A stretch of DNA of 11,278 bases from an uncultured Clostridia bacterium (GCA_947165615.1 CAMVBD010000011.1:1-11278); one strand, 5' to 3'. Shown: positions 1 to 7,520, counted from the first letter of the stretch. Program-made: numbers and translations. Notes: generated from the sequence alone by a model not told the origin.

Positions 1-1024
1 GTGCCGCGATGCCGTATTCTGCGGTCTCGTGCATCTCGTAGGTGCGGATCTGCACCTCAAAGGGGATGCCCTCTTTTCCGAGAAGGGTCGTGTGCAGGGA
101 CTGGTACATATTGGGCTTCGGGGTGGAGATGTAGTCCTTAAAGCGCCCCTGAATGGGCTTGTACATGTCGTGCATCAGCCCGAGGCAGGTGTAGCAGTCG
201 GACACGGTGTCGACGATGATCCTGACGGCGTAAATGTCGTAGATCTCCTCAAAGCTCTTGCCGCCGATGTACATTTTGCGGTAGATGCCGTGGACGGACT
301 TGATGCGCCCCTCGATGGTGGCGTTTGAGACGTATTCGCGCACGCGGTCGCCGATCTTCTGCTTGATGTCGTTCAGAAACTCCTTGCGCTGCGGCTCCTG
401 CTCCTCAAGCGCCCTGCCGATCTCGGCGTAGGCGACGGGGTCGAGGTAACTGATGGCAAGGTCCTCGAGCTCCTCCTTGACGGGACGGATACCGAGCCGG
501 TGCGCGATGGGCGCGTAGATGGACAGCGTCTCTTTGGCGGTGTCGCGCCGTTTTTGCTCCTGCACGAATTTGAGCGTACGCATATTGTGCAGGCGGTCGG
601 CAAGTTTTATGATGATGACGCGGATGTCCTCGCTCATGGCAAGCAGGAGTTTTCTGAGGTTTTCGGCCTGCTGTTCCTCGCGGGACGCCAGCGGGATCTT
701 GCCGAGTTTTGTGACGCCGTCGACCAAAAACGCGACGTCCGAACCGAAGAGTTTTCGGACCTCCTCGCTCGTGACGGGGGTGTCCTCCACCACGTCGTGC
801 AAAAGCGCCGCGATCACGGACTGCATGTCCATGCCAAAGCCGAGCAGAATTTTCGCCACCGCCACGGGGTGGATGATGTAGGCCTCCCCGGATTTGCGCA
901 ATTGCCCGTTGTGGGCGTTGAACGCGAAATAGTACGCGCGCTCTACGGCCTCGGCTTCATTTTGAGAAAACTGCTCTTTGACGAGCGCTTCGATCTCCTT
1001 ATAATATTCGTATCCTTCGGGCAT
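1..1024 (-). CDS. rel: Bifunctional (p)ppGpp synthetase/hydrolase, Rel family (5' part, truncated by window edge)
   Basis: Reading leftward from ATG at 1024 gives 341 residues with no stop; the gene continues past position 1. Usual family length is about 720-740. The enzyme makes (p)ppGpp from ATP and GDP/GTP and also hydrolyses it, driving the stringent response in the cytoplasm. The HD hydrolase domain is complete: H52, H76-D77 and E80-D81 in LLHDVVEDT, then D143 and N147 in KLADRLHNMRT. The synthetase domain begins near residue 237 (EGRIKSVHGIYRKM, EIYDIYAVRI) and reaches EVQIRTYEMHETAEYGIAA. The RFKD motif (294-297) is the RxKD form typical of bifunctional enzymes rather than the ExDD form of RelA-only synthetases. 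The TGS, zinc-finger and ACT parts lie outside the window. The start is supported by AAGGTGA a few bases upstream. It lies downstream of recJ on the same strand; co-transcription is possible but I see no clear promoter of its own. Confidence 0.95.
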   Translation of the reverse strand, partial: MPEGYEYYKEIEALVKEQFSQNEAEAVERAYYFAFNAHNGQLRKSGEAYIIHPVAVAKILLGFGMDMQSVIAALLHDVVEDTPVTSEEVRKLFGSDVAFLVDGVTKLGKIPLASREEQQAENLRKLLLAMSEDIRVIIIKLADRLHNMRTLKFVQEQKRRDTAKETLSIYAPIAHRLGIRPVKEELEDLAISYLDPVAYAEIGRALEEQEPQRKEFLNDIKQKIGDRVREYVSNATIEGRIKSVHGIYRKMYIGGKSFEEIYDIYAVRIIVDTVSDCYTCLGLMHDMYKPIQGRFKDYISTPKPNMYQSLHTTLLGKEGIPFEVQIRTYEMHETAEYGIAA

Positions 1025-1068
1025 AGTAATCACCTTGACAGTAGAAATGCGGGATGAAACGATAAAAA

Positions 1069-1096
1069 ATGCAGAATGCAGAATACAAAATACAAA
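1069..1096. repeat. 7-base tandem repeat tract in the rel-recJ spacer
   Basis: Four consecutive 7-base units, ATGCAGA twice then ATACAAA twice, sit in the 155-base gap between recJ and rel. A related tract in the opposite orientation is at 3450-3470, on the other side of recJ. Such heptad tracts are non-coding. Short frames opened by them were discounted. Function unknown. Confidence 0.8.
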
Positions 1097-1133
1097 ATTT
1101 CGGTGGCGGCGCGAGCGCCGCATCATAAATTGT

Positions 1134-1175
1134 GGTTCACGGTTCACGAGGAACGAGCCACGAGGAACGAGCCAC
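1134..1175. repeat. 7-base tandem repeat tract adjacent to the recJ stop
   Basis: Six consecutive 7-base units: GGTTCAC twice, then GAGGAAC and GAGCCAC alternating twice. The tract ends 4 bases from the recJ stop codon. Between this tract and the one at 1069-1096 is a GC-rich inverted repeat, GCGGCGC/GCGCCGC at about 1106-1121. It could fold in recJ-rel transcripts but lacks an adjacent T-run, so I do not call it a terminator. Confidence 0.8.
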
Positions 1176-1179
1176 GGTC

Positions 1180-3201
1180 CTACCCCAGCCTTTGCAGCAA
1201 TGTCGAGTCCGCGAGGTTCTTTTTTCCGTTGTCGGTTGGGAGGAAACAGGCGTGGTATTCCTCTAAGACGCCGATCTCAAGCAGGGCGTTCAGGGCGGTG
1301 AGGACCTTGCCGTAGTCCTCCTCCTTTACGCCGAGGCGGCGGGCGAGGGTCTCGGGGGTCGTCGCGCCCTGATCGGCGCGGAGGTGGGAAAACAGCTTCT
1401 GCAAAAACGCGCGGTCGGGCCTCAGGCGGTTCTTTTCTTCCTCGGTCAGCGGCTCGTCGAGCTGAAGCTTGCGGAACAGAGCGGCGGAGCGGAACAGCTT
1501 GTCGTCGTCGGTCCCGGCCGGGCGCACGTCCCTGACGTAAATGCCGACGCCGACGTTCCCCTTGTATTCGCTTCTTTCCAGCGTGACGGCAAGGTCCACG
1601 GTCTCGCCGATGCGGAACGGAAAGCGGTCGGGCGGCATGTTGAAATAGACCGCCGAAAGCGTCACGCCGTCCTTGGAAAGCTGCAGTCGGATGTGCTTGT
1701 TCTGCGACAGCGGCATAAACACGTCGATGTGCATGCCGAACAGCCCGAAGACCGGAGCGGGATTTTCCGCGCCGAAGGGTTCGAGCACGGACAGCGAATC
1801 CAGCACGCCGAGGTGGATGTTTTTCGGCACCAGCCGGCAGTCGATGCGAAGGGTGGGGTGCACGTCCGGAAAGGCGGCGGCGTAGGCGTTGATTTTATGC
1901 CGGAAGTCCTCAATGTTGTGGGCGTCCAGCGAAAAGCCCGCGGCGCCCGTGTGCCCGCCGAACTGCAAAAGCGTGTCGCTGACGCTTGACAGCGCGTCGT
2001 AGAGGGAAAAGCCCTCCACGCTGCGGGCGGAGCCCCGGCCGAGCCCGGTTTTGGGGTCCAGCGAAATGACGGCGGCGGGCCGTCCGTAAAAGTCCACAAG
2101 GCGCGCCGCGACGATGCCGATGACGCCGGGGTGCCAGTCGTAGCCGACGACGACCAGGAACCGGTCGGCGCCGATGCCGAAGGACTTGATATAGGCGTGG
2201 GCGAGCTCTAAAATGCGCGCTTCGCTTTCCTGCCGCTTGGCGTTTGCCTCCAGCACCTTGAACACGTGCTCCTCGGCGGTCAAAAAGTCCTCCTCCACCA
2301 AAAGCCCCAGGGCGGTGTCGGCGCTGCCCATGCGCCCGGCGGCGTTGATCTTCGGCGCAAGGCCAAAGGCGACCGAGGTCGCGGTCAGGGCTTTATGCTC
2401 AAAGCCCGACAGGTTTTTCAGCGACTGAAGCCCCGGACGGTCGGTGTTTTCGATGGCGTCAAGGCCGAGGGAGACGATGGTGCGGTTTTCCCCGGTCAGG
2501 GGCACGATGTCCGCGATGGTCCCAATGGTCACAAGATCCAAAAAGTCGCCGAGCACCGTGTCGTACGTCCCGTCCTCCAGCGCCGCGCACAACTTCATGG
2601 CGACGCCGACGCCCGCCAGCTCTTTGCAGGGGGAGTCGTCGTCCTTCCGGTGCGGGTCAATGACGGCGGCGCAGTCGGGCAGCTCGTCCCCGGGCCGGTG
2701 GTGGTCCGTCACGACAAGGTCCACTCCGTTTTCCTTAAAAAACGCGGCCTCTTTGACGCTTGCGATGCCGTTGTCCACGGTCACGACGAGGTCGAACCCG
2801 CCCTCGACGATCCTTTTCGCGGTCTTGTCCGAAAGCCCGTAGCCGTCCGTCAGGCGGTCGGGGATGTAGTAGTCCACGCTGTCCGTCAGGGTCAGAAGAT
2901 AAGAATACAGCAGAGCCGTCGCAGTCACGCCGTCGCAGTCGTAGTCCCCGTAGACGAGGATGCGCTCGCCGTTTTCCAGCGCCTGCCGGATCCTTTTTAC
3001 GCCCCTGTCCATGTCCTTGAGCAAAAACGGATCGGACAGGGGAGCGGTTTTTGCGTTCAGGAAGGCGCTCAGCGCCTCGGGCGTGTCGTACCCGCGGGTC
3101 ATGAGCAGGAGAGAGGCGAACGCGTCCGCCCCGGCTTCCTCCGACAGAGAAAGCGCCTTTTGCTTGTCGTACGTCACGACGTCCCATTTTTTGCGACCCA
3201 C
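1180..3201 (-). CDS. recJ: Single-stranded-DNA-specific exonuclease RecJ
   Basis: A 673-residue DHH-superfamily 5'-3' exonuclease acting on single-stranded DNA in recombination and repair in the cytoplasm. Numbered from the GTG start, the metal-binding motifs are intact: DYDCDG (86-91), TVDNG (141-145), TDHH (165-168), IDPH (181-184) and ADIVPL (230-235). The DHHA1-type part has GYDWHPGVIGIVAAR (353-367) and QFGGHTGAAGF (413-423). An OB-fold segment begins near LEPFGAENPAPVF (473-485), and a C-terminal helical/winged-helix-like extension of about 100 residues follows. An in-frame ATG exists 42 bases upstream (3243), but it overlaps the promoter/transcript start and has no ribosome site. The GTG at 3201 has AAAGGAGG at ideal spacing and is preferred. 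It has its own promoter; rel follows downstream. Confidence 0.95.
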   Translation of the reverse strand: MGRKKWDVVTYDKQKALSLSEEAGADAFASLLLMTRGYDTPEALSAFLNAKTAPLSDPFLLKDMDRGVKRIRQALENGERILVYGDYDCDGVTATALLYSYLLTLTDSVDYYIPDRLTDGYGLSDKTAKRIVEGGFDLVVTVDNGIASVKEAAFFKENGVDLVVTDHHRPGDELPDCAAVIDPHRKDDDSPCKELAGVGVAMKLCAALEDGTYDTVLGDFLDLVTIGTIADIVPLTGENRTIVSLGLDAIENTDRPGLQSLKNLSGFEHKALTATSVAFGLAPKINAAGRMGSADTALGLLVEEDFLTAEEHVFKVLEANAKRQESEARILELAHAYIKSFGIGADRFLVVVGYDWHPGVIGIVAARLVDFYGRPAAVISLDPKTGLGRGSARSVEGFSLYDALSSVSDTLLQFGGHTGAAGFSLDAHNIEDFRHKINAYAAAFPDVHPTLRIDCRLVPKNIHLGVLDSLSVLEPFGAENPAPVFGLFGMHIDVFMPLSQNKHIRLQLSKDGVTLSAVYFNMPPDRFPFRIGETVDLAVTLERSEYKGNVGVGIYVRDVRPAGTDDDKLFRSAALFRKLQLDEPLTEEEKNRLRPDRAFLQKLFSHLRADQGATTPETLARRLGVKEEDYGKVLTALNALLEIGVLEEYHACFLPTDNGKKNLADSTLLQRLG

Positions 3202-3254
3202 GGTACCCCTCCTTTCGTCCTGCCGGACCGCATACTTTTCCATTATAATATATC

Positions 3255-3283
3255 AGTATACCACGCGCGGGAGGGAAATGCAA
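3255..3283 (-). promoter_or_regulatory. Promoter of recJ (extended -10)
   Basis: On the minus strand: TTGCAT, a 17-base spacer, then TATACT preceded by TGG, an extended -10 (TGn) arrangement. Transcription should start near 3248, giving a leader of about 45 bases to the GTG start. A second TATAAT-like string at 3242-3247 falls at or just after this start. Confidence 0.7.
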
Positions 3284-3330
3284 CTGTTTTTATGAGGGTT
3301 GGATGGAAACGGGGACAGGGGATAAAAAGA

Positions 3331-3351
3331 TGTTGGGTGTTGGGTGAAGGC
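3331..3351. repeat. Short 7-base repeat tract upstream of recJ
   Basis: TGTTGGG occurs twice in tandem, followed by the degenerate unit TGAAGGC. It has the same 7-base period as the tracts at 1069-1096, 1134-1175 and 3450-3470. No function can be assigned. Confidence 0.55.
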
Positions 3352-3363
3352 GTATCAATAAAA

Positions 3364-3395
3364 CGGGGCAGCCGGGAGTTTGGCGCTTTGCCCCG
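3364..3395 (-). terminator. Candidate intrinsic terminator between the exporter operon and recJ
   Basis: On the minus strand CGGGGCA and TGCCCCG form a 7-base-pair stem around an 18-base loop, followed directly by TTTTATT. It would stop transcripts coming from the exporter operon just before the recJ promoter. An overlapping, mutually exclusive pairing (GGCGCT 3382-3387 with AGCGCC 3409-3414, followed by TTTTTA) would act on the plus strand, so the site may be bidirectional. Confidence 0.45.
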
Positions 3396-3427
3396 CCCCG
3401 ATTGACCGAGCGCCTTTTTAATCGGGT

Positions 3428-3442
3428 AAGGGCGAAGCCCTT
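3428..3442. repeat. Small GC-rich hairpin
   Basis: AAGGGC and GCCCTT pair perfectly around a GAA triloop. There is no T-run on either side. It resembles short dispersed hairpins rather than a terminator. Confidence 0.5.
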
Positions 3443-3449
3443 CCGCGAT

Positions 3450-3470
3450 TTTGTAGTCTGCATTCTGTAT
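3450..3470. repeat. 7-base repeat tract, inverted relative to the one at 1069
   Basis: Read on the minus strand, the units are ATACAGA, ATGCAGA and CTACAAA in tandem. This is the same family as the tract at 1069-1096 but in opposite orientation, so the two flank recJ as an inverted pair about 2.35 kb apart. Confidence 0.65.
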
Positions 3471-3585
3471 TTTAAGTCCGATTCATGGGACAAACGGTAT
3501 GGTACGATAAAAACGTCGCGAGGGCGGTTTTCGTTGTTTGTCCGTCCTTGCGGCGATCCCTTTCTTTTATCTCTCTTAAGCGAAG

Positions 3586-3618
3586 ACCGCCCCTCTCGGA
3601 GCGGTTTTCGTTTTTTCT
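3586..3618 (+). terminator. Hairpin with T-rich tail, diverged copy of the exporter-end hairpin
   Basis: ACCGCCCC (3586-3593) and GGAGCGGT (3598-3605) form an 8-base-pair stem (one C-A mismatch on the plus strand, a G-U wobble on the minus strand), followed on the plus strand by TTTCGTTTTTTCT. The 19 bases at 3597-3615 are identical to 3729-3747, which includes the exporter stop codon region, so this looks like a duplicated gene-end sequence. No plus-strand gene precedes it, so its terminator role is uncertain. Confidence 0.4.
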
Positions 3619-3641
3619 AATAAACAGAAGACTGTCGCATA

Positions 3642-3707
3642 GGGCAAAAAAGACGGCACGGTGTGCCGTGCTGCGGCAGAAGAAAAGACGGCACGGTGTG
3701 CCGTGCT
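3642..3707 (-). terminator. Two tandem intrinsic terminators in a 35-base direct repeat
   Basis: A 23-base unit (3650-3672 and 3685-3707) recurs with a period of 35. Each copy holds ACGGCAC/GTGCCGT, a perfect 7-base-pair stem with a 3-base loop. On the minus strand the first stem encountered (3688-3704) is followed by CTTTTCTTCT and the second (3653-3669) by CTTTTTTG. Both are suited to stop transcripts leaving the exporter operon. The second has the better T-run. Confidence 0.65.
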
Positions 3708-3715
3708 ACAGCAGG

Positions 3716-3739
3716 AAACCACCCCTTTCGGAGCGGTTT
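3716..3739 (-). terminator. Hairpin immediately after the exporter operon
   Basis: On the minus strand AAACCGCTCC and GGGGTGGTTT form a 10-base-pair stem (two G-U wobbles) capped by a GAAA tetraloop, beginning 7 bases after the stop codon of the 631-residue ABC protein. Its T-run lies partly within the stem, so alone it may be leaky. The tandem terminators at 3642-3707 back it up. Confidence 0.5.
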
Positions 3740-3745
3740 TCGTTT

Positions 3746-5641
3746 TTACGCTTTTTCGGAGAGCTTTTGCTTTTCGTACTGGAGCATATAGAGCTTGTGG
3801 TAGCGTCCGCCGAGGGCGAGGAGTTCCGAATGCGTGCCCTGCTCGACGATCTTACCGTGAGAGAGGACGATGATGCAGTCGCTGTGCTGGATGGTGGACA
3901 GGCGGTGCGCCACGACCAGCATGGTGCCGATGGTCTTGATGCGGGTCAGGGAGTCCTGAATCAGCAGCTCGGTCTCGGTGTCGATGTTGGCGGTGGCCTC
4001 GTCCAGAATGATGACCGAGGGCTTGTGGATGATGGTGCGGGCGAAACTCAGAAGCTGCCGCTGCCCGGCGCTGAAGTTGTTGCCGCGCTCGCGCACGGTC
4101 TCGTCGAGGCCCTTTTCGAGTTTATTGATAAACGAATCGGCGTTGACGTACCGGCAGGCTGCCATGACCTCCTCGTCGGTCATGGTCTCATCCCGCAGCA
4201 CGATGTTGGAGCGGATGTCGCCCGAAAACAGGAACACGTCCTGCAGCATCTGCCCGAAGTGGCGGCGCAGGGACGAAAGCTTGATCTTTTTGACGTCGAC
4301 GCCGTCGACGAGGATCTGTCCTTTCTGGATGTCGTAATTGCGCACGATCAGCGACAGAATGGTCGTTTTGCCGGAGCCGGTGGGCCCGACGAACGCGACG
4401 CTCTGCCCGGGGAGGATGTGGAAGGAAACGTCCTTCAGGACCCATTCGCCTTCCTTGTAGGCGAACCACACGTTTTTGAATTCGATTTCGCCGCGCACCG
4501 TTTCCAGCTCCACGGCGTCCGGCTCGTCCACGATACCGGGCTTGATATCCATGACGCGGAAGATCTTTTCCGCCGCGGTAAACGAGCGCTGGAGCTGGTC
4601 GAACTGCTCCGCCATGTTCTGGATGGGGTTGAAGAACTTGTTGATGTAGAGGTAGAACGCGACGATGACCGCGGAGTCGATTGGCTGTCCGAAGACAGCG
4701 GCGCCGTCAAGGAAGCCCTTGCCGCCGAGCCAGAACAGCGCCATGACCGAGGAAATGTACAGCATATACACCATGGGGCGGAAGATGCCAAAGACCATCA
4801 TGCGCGCGTTCTTGGCCTTTTTGAGGGTGTCGCTGCGGGTCAGAAAGTCGCCCATTTTGCGGTCCTCGCGGTTGAAGATCTGCGTGATGCCGATGCCCGA
4901 CAGGTTTTCGGACAGGTAGGTGTTGAGGTCGGTGGTCGCTTCGTTGACGCGGTCGTTGGCCTTGCGCGAAAACTTGCGGAAGATGACCGTAAAGATCACG
5001 ACAAAGGGCACAAAGCACAGGACCATGAGCGTCAGCATGTAGTTTAAGGTCAGCATGACGCCCAGCACCCCGAAGATGACCATGACGTTTTTGATCATCG
5101 TGACGAGGATGTTGGTGAACATAAAGGAAATGGCGTTGGGGTCGTTGGACACGCGGGTCACGAGTTTGCCGACCGGGAAGCCGTTTAACTGCTCCTGACT
5201 CAGGCTTTCGATGTGCGTAAACACGTCTTTTCTCAGGGCGGTCAAAATTTTCTGTCCGGTCTTTTGCAGGATGATGGCCTGCAAATACGTGCACACCATG
5301 CTGACGACCAGAATGCCGGCGTAGACGGCGACGTAGGCGAACAGCCGGGACAGTTCAAAGTCGTCCTTGACCATGTCCTCGATCCTGCCGACCATCATGG
5401 GGGAAACGACGTCGTAAGCGATGGACAGCAGCATGATGATCCCGGCGGCGACGAACTGCAGCTTATAGGGCTTTGCGTACCTGAGCAGCCGGCGCATGAT
5501 CTCGCCGTCCTTCATCTGCCGCTCGCGGGTGACAAGGCGCCCGCGGCGCTTTTCGGTAACAAAGGCGACCAAAAACACGATGGTGAACGTGCCGATAATG
5601 GCGCCGAGGATGACAAGCGGCAAAAATTCTTTGTTAAGCAT
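3746..5641 (-). CDS. ABC exporter half-transporter, canonical-NBD subunit (YheH/LmrD-like)
   Basis: A 631-residue fused membrane/ATPase protein, second gene of the exporter operon. An exporter-type six-helix domain spans about residues 60-350 and the ATPase domain about 385-625. Walker A is GPTGSGKT (419-426), the Q-loop glutamine is Q467, Walker B is VIILDE with catalytic E548, and the H-loop is H579. The signature is FSAGQ (523-527), with alanine where the usual LSGGQ has glycine. Ahead of the membrane domain is an extra hydrophobic segment, about residues 6-28, then a basic linker EKRRGR. Families of this kind export lipids, peptides or drugs; the substrate cannot be read here. The start overlaps the end of the upstream gene by 8 bases, with a purine-rich GGAGGAAGGGGG upstream, implying translational coupling and a 1:1 partnership. 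Confidence 0.93.
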   Translation of the reverse strand: MLNKEFLPLVILGAIIGTFTIVFLVAFVTEKRRGRLVTRERQMKDGEIMRRLLRYAKPYKLQFVAAGIIMLLSIAYDVVSPMMVGRIEDMVKDDFELSRLFAYVAVYAGILVVSMVCTYLQAIILQKTGQKILTALRKDVFTHIESLSQEQLNGFPVGKLVTRVSNDPNAISFMFTNILVTMIKNVMVIFGVLGVMLTLNYMLTLMVLCFVPFVVIFTVIFRKFSRKANDRVNEATTDLNTYLSENLSGIGITQIFNREDRKMGDFLTRSDTLKKAKNARMMVFGIFRPMVYMLYISSVMALFWLGGKGFLDGAAVFGQPIDSAVIVAFYLYINKFFNPIQNMAEQFDQLQRSFTAAEKIFRVMDIKPGIVDEPDAVELETVRGEIEFKNVWFAYKEGEWVLKDVSFHILPGQSVAFVGPTGSGKTTILSLIVRNYDIQKGQILVDGVDVKKIKLSSLRRHFGQMLQDVFLFSGDIRSNIVLRDETMTDEEVMAACRYVNADSFINKLEKGLDETVRERGNNFSAGQRQLLSFARTIIHKPSVIILDEATANIDTETELLIQDSLTRIKTIGTMLVVAHRLSTIQHSDCIIVLSHGKIVEQGTHSELLALGGRYHKLYMLQYEKQKLSEKA

Positions 5642-7412
5642 TGCCTTCGCCCCCTTCCTCCAGTTTCTGCAGTTCGACCATCCGGCGGAAGCCCTCGTTA
5701 TTTTCGTACAGGGTGTCGTAATCGCCGAAGCCCGAGACCGTCCCGTCGTCGAGGTACAAAATGCGGTCCAGCCGCCGGACCGTCGAAATGCGGTGGGCGA
5801 TCAGGATGGTGGTGCGGTTTTTGCGCGTCGCCGAAAGGTTTTCGAGAATATGCTTTTCGGTGTCGGTGTCGACCGCCGACACGGAATCGTCCAAAATGAG
5901 GATCGGAGAATCCTTCATCAGCGCTCTGGCAATCGAAATGCGCTGCTTCTGCCCGCCCGAAACGGTCACGCCGCGCTCGCCGAGGACGGTGTCGTAGGTC
6001 TTTGAAAACCCGTTGATGTTTTTGTCCACGTCCGCCAGGTGCGCCGCGGTCTCGACGTCCCCGCGGGTGAAGTCGTCCACGCCGAAGGCGATGTTGTTTT
6101 CTATGGTGTCCGAAAACAGGAAGTTGTCCTGCGGGACGTAGGCGGCGGCGTCCCTGAGCGAGCGGATGGTCACGTCGTTGACGTCCTTGCCGTCCAAAAA
6201 CAGGGTCCCGCGCGGCACGTTATAGCAGCGCAGGATAAGCTGCACCAGCGTCGTTTTGCCGCAGCCGGTCCTGCCGACCACGCCCACGCTCTGCCCGGCT
6301 TCGATTTTCAGCGACACGTTTTTCAGCGCCGGGAATTCGCCGTCGGGGTAGGTAAAGGTCAGGTCGCGGAATTCGATCTCGCCTTTTACGTTTTTGATCG
6401 GCTCGGCGTTTTCGCCGTCCTTCACCGCCGTTTCGGCGTCAAGGAGTTTGCCGATGCGGTTGAGGCTCGCCTTGCCCCGGGACGTCATGTCAATGAGCTC
6501 CGACACCGCCATAATGGGCCAGACGGTGGCGTTGAAGTAGCCGATGAATTCCATCAGCTGCCCTGCGTTGAACACCTTTTCGTGCACAAGGTAGCCGCCG
6601 TAGCCGAGGATGATGCAGATGACGCTTTCGACAAACAGCGTCACAAAGACGCGCATGAGGACGCTGGCGCGCGTGTGCTCGACGTTGGCCTTTTCGTTTT
6701 TTTCGTTGAGCTTGCCGAACGCCATCAGTTCCTTGCCCTCTTTGACAAAGGCCTTGATGACCGCGATGCCCGAAAATGACTCCTGCGAAAAGTCCGAAAG
6801 CTTCGAAAACGCCGCCTGCCGCACGTCCCATTTTTTCATCATGTATTTGCCCAGCACCGTGGCGCTGGCAAGCAGCAGTCCCATCGGGATCAGGGACAGG
6901 AGCGTCAGCCACGGGTTCATGAGGAACATTTTGGAGATGGACAATACGCCCAGCAGCAGCGCGTCAAAGAACATCATAAAGCCCCACGCAAAGCACTCCT
7001 GCACCGTGTCGAGGTCGTTGGTGAACAGGCTCATCAGGTCGCCGACCTTGTTGACCTGATAGTACTCGCGGGACAAAAACCGCGCGTTGTCAAACATGCG
7101 GTCCCTCAGGTCCTTTTCGACCCGGATGCCCGTGCCGAAAAACATGACGCGCCATAAAAACCGCCCAAAGACGATGGCAAGAATGACCCCGACCATCGGC
7201 AGGCAGATTTTGTCCAGCAGAAAGGTCTTGTCAAAGGGGACCGTCGCCCCGTCCACCGTGACGAACCCGTCGTTGATGCCGTTGATGAGCATCTGATACA
7301 GATTCGGGATCACAAGCTGTAAGTAGTCCACGGCGAACAGCGTCAGTATGCCGATAATGAGCCGCCATGCAAACCGCAGATAATAGCGGTTGATGTGTTT
7401 TCCGATTACCAT
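5634..7412 (-). CDS. ABC exporter half-transporter, degenerate-NBD subunit (YheI/LmrC-like)
   Basis: A 592-residue half-transporter, first gene of the operon. The six-helix exporter domain occupies about residues 15-310; hydrophobic segments are visible near 15-35, 70-93, 145-165, 168-190, 255-275 and 285-305. The ATPase domain follows from about 345: Walker A GRTGCGKT (380-387), Q428, signature VSGGQ (484-488), Walker B ILILDD (504-509), H540. The residue after the Walker B aspartate is D509 instead of catalytic glutamate, as in the degenerate-site subunit of heterodimeric exporters such as TM287/288 and BmrCD. Its intact signature motif should complete the partner's active site. The start has AGAGGT upstream and a clear promoter 80-110 bases away. 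Substrate unknown; drug or lipid efflux is a family-level inference. Confidence 0.93.
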   Translation of the reverse strand: MVIGKHINRYYLRFAWRLIIGILTLFAVDYLQLVIPNLYQMLINGINDGFVTVDGATVPFDKTFLLDKICLPMVGVILAIVFGRFLWRVMFFGTGIRVEKDLRDRMFDNARFLSREYYQVNKVGDLMSLFTNDLDTVQECFAWGFMMFFDALLLGVLSISKMFLMNPWLTLLSLIPMGLLLASATVLGKYMMKKWDVRQAAFSKLSDFSQESFSGIAVIKAFVKEGKELMAFGKLNEKNEKANVEHTRASVLMRVFVTLFVESVICIILGYGGYLVHEKVFNAGQLMEFIGYFNATVWPIMAVSELIDMTSRGKASLNRIGKLLDAETAVKDGENAEPIKNVKGEIEFRDLTFTYPDGEFPALKNVSLKIEAGQSVGVVGRTGCGKTTLVQLILRCYNVPRGTLFLDGKDVNDVTIRSLRDAAAYVPQDNFLFSDTIENNIAFGVDDFTRGDVETAAHLADVDKNINGFSKTYDTVLGERGVTVSGGQKQRISIARALMKDSPILILDDSVSAVDTDTEKHILENLSATRKNRTTILIAHRISTVRRLDRILYLDDGTVSGFGDYDTLYENNEGFRRMVELQKLEEGGEGNA

Positions 7413-7421
7413 AAGTACCTC

Positions 7422-7457
7422 TGTGTATAAATTTGTGTATATTTTTATGTATATTAT
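7422..7457. repeat. Three imperfect 12-base AT-rich repeats in the exporter leader
   Basis: Three consecutive 12-base units share TGTATA: TGTGTATAAATT, TGTGTATATTTT and TATGTATATTAT. They lie between the transcription start and the ribosome site of the exporter operon. They could be a repressor operator, an unstructured ribosome standby region, or simple AT-rich sequence. Confidence 0.5.
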
Positions 7458-7491
7458 TTTGCTTTATACATTAAAAAGCGCATACGAACGC

Positions 7492-7520
7492 ATTATACCA
7501 CCGGGAAAACGGAAAAGCAA
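7492..7520 (-). promoter_or_regulatory. Promoter of the ABC exporter operon (extended -10)
   Basis: On the minus strand: TTGCTT, a 17-base spacer, then a perfect TATAAT preceded by TGG. The predicted start is near 7485, giving a leader of about 73 bases that contains the 12-base repeats. The layout matches the recJ promoter. Confidence 0.8.

Noticed and set aside
1106..1121. GCGGCGC/GCGCCGC inverted repeat as a terminator between recJ and rel
   Set aside because: There is no T-run directly after the stem on the minus strand, so termination is not supported.
3202..3243. Upstream ATG start for recJ at 3243
   Set aside because: It has no ribosome site and falls at the predicted transcription start. 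The GTG at 3201 has AAAGGAGG at proper spacing.
2266..3405. 379-residue open frame on the plus strand
   Set aside because: It lies opposite recJ, whose frame has all family motifs. The plus frame has no recognisable domain or ribosome site and extends across the recJ promoter.
3485..5047. 520-residue open frame on the plus strand
   Set aside because: It is antisense to the 631-residue ABC protein and runs through the terminator repeats. It is a by-product of GC-rich codon structure.
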